Assembly (NCBI RefSeq): GCF_927797785.1
Contig: NZ_CAKMLL010000029.1
Location: 1 to 40,538, forward strand
DNA: 40,538 bases
Origin: Candidatus Nitrotoga sp. BS
Lineage (GTDB): Bacteria > Pseudomonadota > Gammaproteobacteria > Burkholderiales > Gallionellaceae
Direction: 5' to 3'
Every line of letters begins with the position of its first letter. Positions within the stretch are counted from its first letter, which is position 1. Made by a program: the position numbers and the translations under genes. The notes below the pieces were generated by a model. The model worked only from the letters and a program-made list of their open reading frames with translations, was not told where the DNA came from and searched no databases. Of this stretch, positions 19,273 through 27,640 are shown piece by piece.

Positions 19273-20638
19273 TGGGCGTTTGCCAGTCGCGAACGTCGAT
19301 TTTGCCAGTGACGGCGGCGGAGATTAAGGCGGTGCGGCGTTCTTGCAAAAACACCACTTGATGCGCAGCTTTACGAGTAAGCAATTTATACTTCTCTCCG
19401 ATTTCATGAACGTAATTCAATATTCCCTTCTGTTCATTAATAGGTGGGACAGGAACTCTTATTCTTCCAAGCGTTTCTGTATTCAAATTATCCATAGTCG
19501 AACCTTTTGTTTCCAAGGCTAACTCAGAGACAACACCTTCAGAAGTAATTAGCAGATATGAATACTCAGGAAGAAGCCGTTCATTTAACTTCGCTTTTAA
19601 ACTGCCTGTTCCGCATAACCAACCTTCTTGTACTTTCGTAACGATCGCACAACGCCCTAACTCGCCCCTGCGAGCAAGAATTAAGTCGCCTTCACTCAAT
19701 TTGTGACGTTTCAAACGCTCTTGAGTTTGTTCATCTACTGTTACTTTCGAATCATGTATTATTTTTCCATTAATCATATGGGCAGGATTAATTAAGGGTA
19801 TTCCATCAATAATGTAATCTTCTGCATGTAGTTGACTGCCAAATGGACCTGTTTGCATTTCTAATGTGTTAAATTTTAACTGGGCAACAACCCAATGCGT
19901 CGGCACTTCACCCAACCACTCAACACCTGAGTCACACATAGGGGCGTTGAGGTTTAAGCCTTTGGTTACGGCATGGCTAATCACTGCCTGGCGTTTTTCT
20001 ATTAGTAGTTTGATGAGCTGTTGCTGTTTTTCGATCAGGGTGTCGATTTTGGCCGTTTCATGGTCGAGGAAATTGGCGATTTTTTTACGTTCCTCAAGAG
20101 TTGGTATCCAAATTTCCACACCCCGAAGAATAGACTGAGTAATACTAAATACTTTTACACCTTTAACGGCATGTCTAATCTGTGTTCTAACTTCCTGAGA
20201 GTCCAAAAGATATGCATAAAAGCGACAGCTTTGCCTATCCATTGGTCTGGCGATAATAGTATGGTAGCCAGCAAAAACAACTTGGTCGCTAGTTAACTGT
20301 GTAAAGTTTCCTGAGCCTTCAATGTCTTCAGATGTATCTGCAAAAACCAAATCCCCCTGAAACAATATAGAATTTTTTGCAGACTTTAAGTACTCTCCAC
20401 TTACGCATTTAAGGAGGTGTTTATCAGGATCAACTTCAAAACCGTACTTTGAATGAACTTCACCGTAGTTTACACAAGGCACCCCTTCATCTAACAAATC
20501 CTCTTTCGTAATAGTCAACCCTTTACTAAATGAGAACATATAGCGTAGCTTACTAGAATCCCAATTTGCAGGGATTTCCGCCAACCACTTAACCCCAGTT
20601 TTTCTATAGTCAGGATATGCTTGATATTTCCCAGCCAT
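19265..20638 (-). CDS. hsdS: Type I restriction specificity subunit HsdS
   Basis: A 457-residue subunit that recognises the two halves of the target site. Target recognition domain 1 spans about residues 15-180 and is followed by a conserved coiled helix (LEERKKIANFLDHETAKID). Domain 2 spans about 235-400 and ends in a second helix (INEQKGILNYVHEIGE, then FLQERRTALISAAVTGKIDVR). Codons in the recognition domains are more AT-rich than the flanking genes, a common sign of domain exchange. The stop of hsdM and start of hsdS share one base. Confidence 0.93.
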   Translation of the reverse strand: MAGKYQAYPDYRKTGVKWLAEIPANWDSSKLRYMFSFSKGLTITKEDLLDEGVPCVNYGEVHSKYGFEVDPDKHLLKCVSGEYLKSAKNSILFQGDLVFADTSEDIEGSGNFTQLTSDQVVFAGYHTIIARPMDRQSCRFYAYLLDSQEVRTQIRHAVKGVKVFSITQSILRGVEIWIPTLEERKKIANFLDHETAKIDTLIEKQQQLIKLLIEKRQAVISHAVTKGLNLNAPMCDSGVEWLGEVPTHWVVAQLKFNTLEMQTGPFGSQLHAEDYIIDGIPLINPAHMINGKIIHDSKVTVDEQTQERLKRHKLSEGDLILARRGELGRCAIVTKVQEGWLCGTGSLKAKLNERLLPEYSYLLITSEGVVSELALETKGSTMDNLNTETLGRIRVPVPPINEQKGILNYVHEIGEKYKLLTRKAAHQVVFLQERRTALISAAVTGKIDVRDWQTPNV

Positions 20639-22983
20639 TACACATGTACCTCTTGTAACAAAGCCATAATCTCGCCACTCACCCTATCCAAATCCGCATC
20701 AATCTCCGCCAAATCCCTGGGTGGCAGATACTGATAGAAATGCCGGTTAAACGGTATTTCATAGCCGACGATACCGATCTCCTGATCCTTGTCGTCTTTC
20801 TTGCTGGCATCGATCCAGGCATCGGGCACATGCGGCTGCACTCCTTTGACAAAGTAGGCTTCATTAATGGCGTTGACGCTTTGGGTTGGGTCAAGGGCAA
20901 CGTTTTCATTGTCGCGCAGCTCCGTGTCAGGCTGATATTCCACCACTTGGCCATTCACTTCAAACAATCCATAAAGCGGGTTGGCTTTGCCTTTGTGGAC
21001 TTTTTTGATGACTTTTTCGGCAACAGGGTTTTTCCAGCTCACCGCCGTTTTAATCATTTTTTTCTCTTTGGCGTCCAGGGCAAGCGTTGCTTTTTTGCAG
21101 GCGGCGTTGAGCATTTCATCAAAGCGGTTCATGTCATCGTGTTGCGCGGTGCCGATAGTTTGTTGCAGTTGCCGGGCTTTAAGCAAAAGCGCTTTCTGTT
21201 CTAACCAGGTGTTACGATCCAGCAGGTCTTTGATTTGTTTCTCTTTGAGTTCGCCAAAGTGGGTCTTGATGTGCTTGCGAATTGCGTCAGCGTGTGCGGT
21301 TAAATCACCGTATCTGCCACAATCCGGCGCATCCGACCAGCCGTGTGTGTTGTCGTCCGGGCTTCCTGCCCCGTAGGCCACATAAACCCACTGCATCGCC
21401 GCATTTAAGGCGCCGGTGTCAAAACGCAAGGTGTTCAATCGTTCATCATTGAATTGGCAGGATTCACGCAAGGGACGCTCGATGCTGATGCGGCGGTAGC
21501 CAAACTCAAAGGTGTTGAAGATTTTACTGGCGAAAGTTTTGGGGGCTTCGGTTTTGGGGTTGGCTGACTGGCGACCGCGATTGCTTTTTTGCTCGGCGGG
21601 TTTATCAAGTTCTCGCGCGTCGACCACGGCAAACTCACCAAAGACGCGGGTGATGGTGGCGATATCGGCTTCATCCATGACGTTGCGTTTGGAGCCTAAC
21701 GATTTGCGCATTTTGCCGCACAGGTTTACGCCGTTGATGAGTTGAACCTTGCCTTTGCGCTCGATGGATTTTTTATTCGATAGTATCCACACATAGGTGG
21801 ATATGCCGGTGTTGTAGAACATGTCGGTGGGTAAGGCAACGATGGCTTCCAGCAGATCGGCTTCGAGAATGTAGCGACGAATCTCGGATTCCCCCGAACC
21901 GGCACCGCCGGTAAACAGCGGTGAGCCGTTGAGAATAATGCCAATACGTGCGCCGCCGTTGGATAGATCGCGTAGTTTGCTGATCAGGTGCAACAGGAAT
22001 AACAGCGAGCCATCCGAAACCCGTGGCAAGCCGGGGCCAAAGCGTCCGGCAAAGCCTTTTTGCGTGTTTTCGTCTTTGATGTCTTGCTCGATCTTTTTCC
22101 AGTCCACACCAAACGGCGGATTGGACAACATGTAATTAAATTTGTCGGCGTAAAGCTGATCGCTCGACAGGGTATTACCAAGCTTGATATTTTTGACTTC
22201 CTGGCCTTTGATCAGCATGTCGGCTTTGCAGATGGCGTAGCTCTCGGGATTCAGCTCTTGCCCATATGCCACCATTCTTGCATCGGGATTTAACTCGTGC
22301 ACGTATTCCATGCCCGCTGACAGAAATCCGCCGGTGCCAGCTGTGGGATCGTAGATGGTACGGATAAGCCCCGGCCGCGTAAGGGCGTCATCATCTTCCA
22401 TAAACACCAGTGAAGTGGTGAGGCGCACAATGTCGCGCGGGGTAAAGTGTTCACCGGCGGTTTCGTTTGAACCTTCGGCAAAGCGGCGGATCAGTTCTTC
22501 AAACACCAAGCCCATGTCGTGATTGGAAATGGCTTTGGGGCTTAGGTCGGTTTGCCGAACCTTTTGCACGATTTTGTAGAGCAGGTTGGCATCGTTGAGC
22601 TGCCCGATAAATTCGGTAAACTTGAAATGCTCAAAAATCTCCCGCGCGTCTTTGGAAAACCCCTGAATATACGATTCCAGATTGGCGGCAATACCCGCTT
22701 CACCCAGTTTGGACAGATCCATTTTAGAGGTATTGAAGAATGTCAGGCCGTTGGTCGCGCGTAGCAGGTATTTTTCTTGCGCTTCTTCCGGCACGTGCAT
22801 TTGTTGCACTTTATCAACTTGTGCAACCACTGCGGCTTTGCTGTCCGCCAATACGCCTTCAAGGCGGCGCAACAGGGTAAAAGGCAAAATGATGCGGCCA
22901 TACTGGCTTTGTTTGAAGTCGCCCCGAAGTAAATCGGCTAATGACCAGATGTAAGCGGCGAGGTTGTTGGTGTTTTGTGTCAT
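20638..22983 (-). CDS. hsdM: Type I restriction methyltransferase HsdM
   Basis: An N6-adenine methyltransferase subunit of 781 residues from [21 protein letters not shown], the usual HsdM beginning. An in-frame ATG at 23058 would add 25 residues without family similarity. The SAM motif [10 protein letters not shown] is at about 212-221 and the catalytic NPPF at about 288-291. The chain is some 250 residues longer than classic EcoKI HsdM; the extra C-terminal part ([14 protein letters not shown] near the end) is typical of one HsdM subgroup. It is the first gene of the locus. Confidence 0.93.
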   Translation of the reverse strand: MTQNTNNLAAYIWSLADLLRGDFKQSQYGRIILPFTLLRRLEGVLADSKAAVVAQVDKVQQMHVPEEAQEKYLLRATNGLTFFNTSKMDLSKLGEAGIAANLESYIQGFSKDAREIFEHFKFTEFIGQLNDANLLYKIVQKVRQTDLSPKAISNHDMGLVFEELIRRFAEGSNETAGEHFTPRDIVRLTTSLVFMEDDDALTRPGLIRTIYDPTAGTGGFLSAGMEYVHELNPDARMVAYGQELNPESYAICKADMLIKGQEVKNIKLGNTLSSDQLYADKFNYMLSNPPFGVDWKKIEQDIKDENTQKGFAGRFGPGLPRVSDGSLLFLLHLISKLRDLSNGGARIGIILNGSPLFTGGAGSGESEIRRYILEADLLEAIVALPTDMFYNTGISTYVWILSNKKSIERKGKVQLINGVNLCGKMRKSLGSKRNVMDEADIATITRVFGEFAVVDARELDKPAEQKSNRGRQSANPKTEAPKTFASKIFNTFEFGYRRISIERPLRESCQFNDERLNTLRFDTGALNAAMQWVYVAYGAGSPDDNTHGWSDAPDCGRYGDLTAHADAIRKHIKTHFGELKEKQIKDLLDRNTWLEQKALLLKARQLQQTIGTAQHDDMNRFDEMLNAACKKATLALDAKEKKMIKTAVSWKNPVAEKVIKKVHKGKANPLYGLFEVNGQVVEYQPDTELRDNENVALDPTQSVNAINEAYFVKGVQPHVPDAWIDASKKDDKDQEIGIVGYEIPFNRHFYQYLPPRDLAEIDADLDRVSGEIMALLQEVHV

Positions 22984-23091
22984 CGTTTTATTGTTTTTCG
23001 TGTTGGTCGGTGAATTCAATTGCTGCAGTACAACTCCATCCCACTCAGCTATTTGCATTCAATTGATCTGACAGCATTTATCCACGGAGTC

Positions 23092-23120
23092 GTTCACATT
23101 GAGCTTGTCGAAATGTGAAC
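23092..23120. repeat. Perfect 9-bp inverted repeat upstream of hsdM
   Basis: GTTCACATT (23092-23100) and AATGTGAAC (23112-23120) flank the 11 bases GAGCTTGTCGA. It is a dispersed intergenic palindrome type or a possible operator for hsdM; no evidence decides. Confidence 0.45.
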
Positions 23121-23252
23121 AGATCAGGATTGTGCATCGCAAAATAACATAAAAGTAAAGATACTGTGATGGGATAAAAACGATGCGGGTTGTTAAAACA
23201 ATAGCTTAAGATAAAACAGGCGCAGCTGTTCACAATAATCTAACCATACCAA

Positions 23253-23275
23253 AAAGGCACTAAATTAGTGCCTTT
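23253..23275. terminator. Bidirectional terminator-like hairpin
   Basis: AAAGGCACTAA and TTAGTGCCTTT form an 11-bp perfect palindrome around one base, with A-rich and T-rich flanks on each side. It lies downstream of the 23340-23651 lipoprotein gene (minus strand) and upstream of hsdM, so it probably ends the lipoprotein transcript. Confidence 0.7.
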
Positions 23276-23339
23276 CGAGTCTGCTCCTATTTATTTGTGA
23301 CGGATTGTCAGCGGTTAATTAGCAAGGATTGGCGCATTA

Positions 23340-23651
23340 TTAATCGCCTTTAACTGCGTCTTTAACTTCAGCTCCAGCCTTTTCAATTTTTTCTCCAGCC
23401 TTTTCAATCTTGTCTCCGGCTTTTTCAGCTGCATTATCAAATCCCTCTTTGGTTTTTTGGACTGCCTCATCAAATCCCGCTTCGGTTTTTTGGACTGCCT
23501 TATCAAACCCCTCTCCGGTTTTTTGGACTGCCTGATCAATTTTCTTACCAGCAGTCTCGGCCGGACCTTCTTCTTTCTGGCAACCCAATAGTGCCAACAT
23601 TAAAGCACTTACTGTTAATACCGCAGCAGTACGTTTTTTAAATTTCATCAT
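23340..23651 (-). CDS. Small lipoprotein with 11-residue helical repeats
   Basis: A 103-residue predicted lipoprotein. The signal ends in the lipobox LALLGC, giving a mature protein anchored by lipid at the cysteine near residue 24. The rest is almost only charged amphipathic helix with an 11-residue period (DQAVQKTGEGF, DKAVQKTEAGF, DEAVQKTKEGF), then EKAG repeats. The pattern resembles LEA-like or apolipoprotein-like helices; no enzymatic role is likely. Its function is unknown, and envelope stress or surface coating are guesses. Confidence 0.75.
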   Translation of the reverse strand: MMKFKKRTAAVLTVSALMLALLGCQKEEGPAETAGKKIDQAVQKTGEGFDKAVQKTEAGFDEAVQKTKEGFDNAAEKAGDKIEKAGEKIEKAGAEVKDAVKGD

Positions 23652-23745
23652 TTTAGTGAATCTCCTTGAATAAATTGTATATTTGATAAAAATACATCTT
23701 TACATTCAGCAACTTTATAGATGCATCGAATTGATAGTAAATTTT

Positions 23746-23961
23746 CTACTTACTGATTTCGTGACCGACAACTCCCCCAACTGCGGCACCGCCAACCGTT
23801 CCAATAGTACTGCCCCCTGTCAGTACCGCACCGCCAACTGCACCTACCCCAGCACCGATAGCTGTACTTTTATCCTGTGCAGACATGCCGGAACATCCGC
23901 CTAAGCCAAGACACATAGCTACGGTTAACGCGTTTATTGCAACTTTATACATCGTTTTCAT
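23746..23961 (-). CDS. Glycine-zipper small lipoprotein
   Basis: A 71-residue protein with a lipoprotein signal (LGLGGC) and a mature part with glycine-zipper repeats (IGAGVGAVGGAV, IGTVGGAAVGGVVGHEISK). Such OsmB- or SlyB-like proteins insert glycine-rich helices into membranes and are often stress-induced. The start at 23961 is MKTMYK; a second ATG lies three codons later. Same strand as its lipoprotein neighbour, 94 bases away. Confidence 0.8.
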   Translation of the reverse strand: MKTMYKVAINALTVAMCLGLGGCSGMSAQDKSTAIGAGVGAVGGAVLTGGSTIGTVGGAAVGGVVGHEISK

Positions 23962-24102
23962 GTCAGTTCCTTTTTTAAAGGTGCCCTTGATATATCTCGG
24001 ATAAATTTATGTTAATAAACTTTCATCCATGCCTATTCATTGAAATAACTTCCATCCTTACTAAATCTGTTCAAAGCGCTGACGAGGCAGTAAAAAACTA
24101 CA

Positions 24103-24204
24103 TCAGGGTTTAAACATAAAGATTTTGAAGAGCACGTGACCTGCCCCAAAGATATGCTCGACTAATGCTCCTGCGAGTACAGCGGCATTAAAGTCTTTGA
24201 GCAA
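24103..24204 (-). CDS. Possible 33-residue peptide or remnant
   Basis: From a TTG at 24204 the frame reads a compact helical peptide (LLKDFNAAVLAGALVEHI, then FGAGHVLFKIFMFKP). It looks more protein-like than chance, but there is no ATG and a stop lies three codons upstream. A short frame just upstream (MTQFSSQTIKE, then stop) could be its detached N terminus after a frameshift. Low confidence; the rest of the 23962-24254 gap shows nothing. Confidence 0.25.
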   Translation of the reverse strand: MLKDFNAAVLAGALVEHIFGAGHVLFKIFMFKP

Positions 24205-24254
24205 ATCATTCTTTTATTGTTTGGCTTGAAAATTGGGTCATGACGTACTCCATA

Positions 24255-24419
24255 TTACTTGCGACGCATCAGTCCCATGATGAGCGAGATGACAAACAAG
24301 ATAATGAAGATAAAGAAAAGGATCTTGGCGATCTCGGCAGCACCAGCCGCAATACCCGTAAAGCCGAGTAGCGCAGCGACAATCGCGATGACTAAAAACA
24401 CAACGGTATAATGGAGCAT
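24255..24419 (-). CDS. DUF1328 (YtjA-like) small membrane protein
   Basis: A 54-residue two-helix membrane protein, [20 protein letters not shown] followed by [16 protein letters not shown], ending in LIMGLMRRK. The order of a first helix, the [11 protein letters not shown] loop and a second helix is the DUF1328 signature. AGGAAG lies upstream of the ATG as a ribosome site. These proteins are often found beside BON and CsbD-type stress genes, as here. Confidence 0.85.
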   Translation of the reverse strand: MLHYTVVFLVIAIVAALLGFTGIAAGAAEIAKILFFIFIILFVISLIMGLMRRK

Positions 24420-24484
24420 GATTTCTTCCTCTCATGAATGGTCGGTCAACCAGACAGGCCATGCTTGAAGACCGACCGCTGTTC

Positions 24485-24796
24485 TTATTTGACCCGCATA
24501 TCATTCTTGACCGATGTCACCCCTTTGACGCCACGTGCAACTTCGACCGCCTTATTGATCTCCTCCTGGGAGCTGACGAAACCGCTCAGTTGTACTACAC
24601 CTTTGAAGGTTTCGACGTTGATTTCAGCGGATTTCAGGGACGGCTCCTTTAAAACCGCCGCTTTGATCTTGGTGGTCAGAACGGTGTCATCGAAATATTC
24701 TCCGGTTCCTTCCTGCTTAGGCGTAGCTGCACAACCCACAAAAAAAGCCAACAGGGCAGTCAGAAAAAAAGTGGAAAACCGTTTAAATTGTGTCAT
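24485..24796 (-). CDS. BON-domain lipoprotein
   Basis: A 103-residue protein beginning MTQFKRF, with a lipoprotein signal ending in FFVGC and one BON domain (about 35-103; TTKIKAAVLKEPSLKSAEI, GVVQLSGFVSS, GVTSVKNDM). BON domains bind phospholipid or envelope components, as in OsmY. The start at 24796 is set by GGAGGG seven bases upstream; the longer TTG-started frame overlaps that site. Five AAGTTT repeats lie directly before the ribosome site. Confidence 0.88.
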   Translation of the reverse strand: MTQFKRFSTFFLTALLAFFVGCAATPKQEGTGEYFDDTVLTTKIKAAVLKEPSLKSAEINVETFKGVVQLSGFVSSQEEINKAVEVARGVKGVTSVKNDMRVK

Positions 24797-24809
24797 GGCA
24801 ATACCCTCC

Positions 24810-24839
24810 AAGTTTAAGTTTAAGTTTAAGTTTAAGTTT
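24810..24839. repeat. AAGTTT hexamer repeat, five copies, before the BON gene
   Basis: Five perfect tandem copies of AAGTTT (AAACTT on the sense strand) occupy the leader immediately upstream of the GGAGGG ribosome site of the BON lipoprotein gene. Copy-number change by slippage would shift the promoter-to-ribosome-site spacing by 6 bases per unit without affecting the frame. Confidence 0.85.
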
Positions 24840-24984
24840 AATCATGATGCAAAATTGCCTCTCGATGCTTGAACTAGAACAGCCTCAAGAGGCTTGTGTC
24901 CGCAATCTTCGTTGCGTTGTAAAACAGAAACTCAGATTTGCAGACCGTTGAGTGATCGTCGCAAGGCAAAATCAAAGCAACGCG

Positions 24985-25203
24985 CTATATCTTGCCCATC
25001 AGAAATAGAATGACCAGGATCAGCAATCCAATAACACCGCTGGACCATAACCCCAACTCCGGCTGTGGAACCACTTTGGGTTGACCGACCAGCAATGAAA
25101 CCGAAATTAAGTATACGCCCGTAATTTCGGCGCTTGCAATAAATTCTTTTTTTGATTTTTGTTTAGATTTCGCTATAACGCCCCCCGCTTCAATGTCTGT
25201 CTC
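24985..25203 (-). pseudogene. Degenerate DUF3309-like small membrane protein
   Basis: An open frame of about 70 codons without a usual start codon. The last part (PQPELGLWSSGVIGLLI, then LVILFLMGKI) resembles the C-terminal helix of small DUF3309-type membrane proteins, preceded by a weak hydrophobic stretch (TGVYLISVSLLVGQP). The lysine-rich beginning is unlike them. It is either a remnant or a small gene with a rare start; it clusters with DUF1328 and BON genes. Confidence 0.35.
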
Positions 25204-25379
25204 TTATTTCTCTAATGTATTTGGAACAACCTCTTACAGTTTAAAAATAAAACGCCGGATCTTTATATGTCACAAGTACTTTAGTAACCGACCTGCAGCC
25301 TTCTCCCCGATACCAACACCCGTTTCATTAGGTCTCCCGCCTATCAGTTATTGTTCTCTAATCAGGCTTTCAGCATTTA

Positions 25380-25520
25380 GGGCGCCTCTAAAAATTCAAT
25401 TTTCTAGACAAGACAAGGCGCGAGTAAAAAATTTGAGCGAGGCATATAGTTGATATGTAAGCGATAATTTTTTTCGAGTAACGCAGTATTGTGACGAAAA
25501 TTGGATTTTTAGAGGTGCCC
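25380..25520. repeat. Complete 141-bp MITE-like palindromic element
   Basis: GGGCGCCTCTAAAAATTCA at the left end is matched in reverse complement by the right end (TGGATTTTTAGAGGTGCCC), 19 bases with two differences. TTTA stands directly outside both ends (25376-25379 and 25521-25524), a likely 4-base target duplication. The inner halves are also partly complementary, so the whole could fold into a long hairpin centred on CATATAGTTGATATG. No gene lies in it. The 460 bases from here to 25994 hold no convincing gene. Confidence 0.75.
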
Positions 25521-25994
25521 TTTAATTGTTCGAGGCCTTGTTTACGTCTTTATGCATCACCCTTTTATATTCCTGTGAGATCCACCAAGTCACAACCCTT
25601 ACAGCGAATCGGCTGCGGTCGGGCTGTTTTGAAATAATGTAGAACATTATTATGCTACTCGGTGCTATATGATTCTGAATTCTGAGCCTTCGATAGCCAG
25701 AAAAGCTGACTGAATAATTAGGCCACACACTTTTAATAGCAAGCATTTCTCGTGCCAAGCACGATAAACTTAATCATCAAAAGAAAAAAGAGGAAATAAA
25801 TGTAGGGGCAAAATGATTATTCGCAATAAAGCTGCTTATCTACACCCTAGATTTTGCAGCTTACCGAACGCATGTCGTTCCTTGCCAACTAATTTTACAG
25901 CTTTCGTCACGTTACCATGTGCTTTGATCAAGGTTTTGGTAAGACAATTTTGCTGGAATGTTGTATTTCAAAAAACTAGACTCTGTGGTTCCCC

Positions 25995-26879
25995 TCACAG
26001 TTGCAGCGCAGGATGATAAATCGCGTTGATTTTTCTTTCCTGCAAGGTAATCAAAATTTCAGCATCCATTGAAGAAATAGCATCCCCACGAAAGTTTCCA
26101 AATGTGGGTGCAGCATCACGAGGGTGCTGACCCGCAGCCACAGTAACGTAATCGTCATTGACGGACAGACCACGACTTGGGTCAAATCCTCGCCAGCCGG
26201 CACCTGGCAAGTACACCTCTGCCCAGGCATGCATATCCCCACTGTTGGCCGCATCATCCCCAAGGCAATAGCCACTGACAAAACGGGCTGCGATACCAAC
26301 GCTGCGGCAAATGTCAATGAATAGTATCGCGAAATCTCTACAGGATCCCTTCCCCTGCTTCATCGTTTCAGCGGATGTCCACGCATCACCCTCTTCACGC
26401 AGCATATACTCAAAACGTTGGTAAATCGCTTCAGCGAGCATCGTCAGAAAAGGAATTGTTTCATGTTTAGCTGCCAGCATTATTTCTTGAGCAAATACAG
26501 CACAATGAGGATCATTTCCTTCGAGAATCAGATAATGCGCAAGTGCCCCTGAAATTTCCGGTTCATATTCCAGCGGTAAAGTCAGCGCCTGATGGTCGGT
26601 AACAAAAAAATCGAAGGGATTTCCACGATGTGTTTCTACCAACATCTGTACTTCTATCAACAGATTCTCATGCAATCCGTTGAACCAGATCGTTTCAGTG
26701 TTATTTCCGTAAAGCCCGGTGCAGTGGGTGATTCCACCAATAGTGGGCGTAACATTGATACTATAGTTGTGCAAAGTCTGGCTGGCATCGCTGCGAGGCC
26801 TGAGCCGGACAGTGAAGGGCTCCAAAAATACCGGCTGGCTGTAGTGGTAGCGGGTGCGATGGATAATCTTTAACAACAT
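25995..26879 (-). CDS. Transglutaminase-like cysteine protease family protein
   Basis: A 294-residue cytoplasmic protein starting MLLKIIHRTRYHYSQPV, the usual beginning of this family; an earlier in-frame ATG lies inside the Anbu gene. The N-terminal beta domain spans about 1-90. The catalytic triad is visible in GSCRDFAIL (Cys), GDMHAWAEVY (His) and FDPSRG (Asp). It is the last gene of the four-gene ATP-grasp/alpha-E/Anbu operon, 13 bases after the Anbu gene, and probably cuts or makes amide bonds on the same peptide-like product. Confidence 0.9.
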   Translation of the reverse strand: MLLKIIHRTRYHYSQPVFLEPFTVRLRPRSDASQTLHNYSINVTPTIGGITHCTGLYGNNTETIWFNGLHENLLIEVQMLVETHRGNPFDFFVTDHQALTLPLEYEPEISGALAHYLILEGNDPHCAVFAQEIMLAAKHETIPFLTMLAEAIYQRFEYMLREEGDAWTSAETMKQGKGSCRDFAILFIDICRSVGIAARFVSGYCLGDDAANSGDMHAWAEVYLPGAGWRGFDPSRGLSVNDDYVTVAAGQHPRDAAPTFGNFRGDAISSMDAEILITLQERKINAIYHPALQL

Positions 26880-26892
26880 GTGTTTGATTAAG

Positions 26893-27624
26893 CTACTTCG
26901 ACAATAACTTGGATAGAGCCACATCCACCCATTCGTCCGGCATCTCCGCCACCGACTTACGCAGACTTTCCTGCCACAACTCAGGCAAATGCTGAAGATC
27001 CTCGCGCTCAAATCGATGCTGGACTATATCGAAAGAATTTCGTTTGTATAACACCACATCAATTGGAAAATCTACATCTACCGCGCTGATGCGCGTTGAA
27101 TCGAAGGCAAGATAAGCCAGCTTTAGTGCCATATCCATTGGAGATTCATATCGTAAAACTCGATCAAGGATTGGTTTTCCATAACTGGACTCACCGATCA
27201 AGAAATAAGGCGACCCCTTCCCCACTTCCACCCAGTTTCCCTGAGGGTAAAGCATGTAAAGCTTGTGCTCCTTGTCTTTCTCCAACTGCCCGCCGATAAT
27301 CGAGAACAGGTTGAAATCCAACCCTGCCTCCTTGAGCGCTTCCTTGTCTTCATTGGCCACAACGCGGACTTGTCCCGCAAAAGCATTCACGGCCTTATAG
27401 AGCTTATCAAAGTGACTGTCTTGCTCTTCCAATACTTCTTCGAAATAGGTCAGTGCCTTATCACGCACCGATCGTAAACCGGAAGTCATCAAAAACATGG
27501 AATGATTACCGTGCTGATGTATCGTCACCTTGCGTGCAGTGGTGCGCTCGGCACCCGAAGTAAGGCGGGTATCGGAGACACCAACGAGGCCTTCTTCGAT
27601 CTTAAATGCTGCACAGAATGTCAT
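26893..27624 (-). CDS. Anbu proteasome-like peptidase
   Basis: A 243-residue Ntn-hydrolase of the Anbu (bacterial proteasome homologue) group. It starts MTFCAAF, so Thr2 is free to be the nucleophile after methionine removal. VGVSDTRLTSG and the TARKV stretch contain the conserved Asp and Lys of proteasome beta subunits. Anbu forms open ring or helical assemblies; its substrate is not known. It lies 16 bases after the alpha-E gene in a fixed operon. Confidence 0.92.
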   Translation of the reverse strand: MTFCAAFKIEEGLVGVSDTRLTSGAERTTARKVTIHQHGNHSMFLMTSGLRSVRDKALTYFEEVLEEQDSHFDKLYKAVNAFAGQVRVVANEDKEALKEAGLDFNLFSIIGGQLEKDKEHKLYMLYPQGNWVEVGKGSPYFLIGESSYGKPILDRVLRYESPMDMALKLAYLAFDSTRISAVDVDFPIDVVLYKRNSFDIVQHRFEREDLQHLPELWQESLRKSVAEMPDEWVDVALSKLLSK

Positions 27625-27640
27625 GTTGTTTTATTGATAT

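Noticed and set aside
25193-25453. An 86-codon plus-strand frame
   Set aside because: It runs into the palindromic element at 25380 and has no protein features.
25522-25758. A 78-codon minus-strand frame beside the MITE-like element
   Set aside because: No ribosome site, no recognisable family and a low-complexity AT-rich setting.
25813-26016. A 67-codon plus-strand frame
   Set aside because: It overlaps the end of the transglutaminase gene on the other strand and shows no domain.
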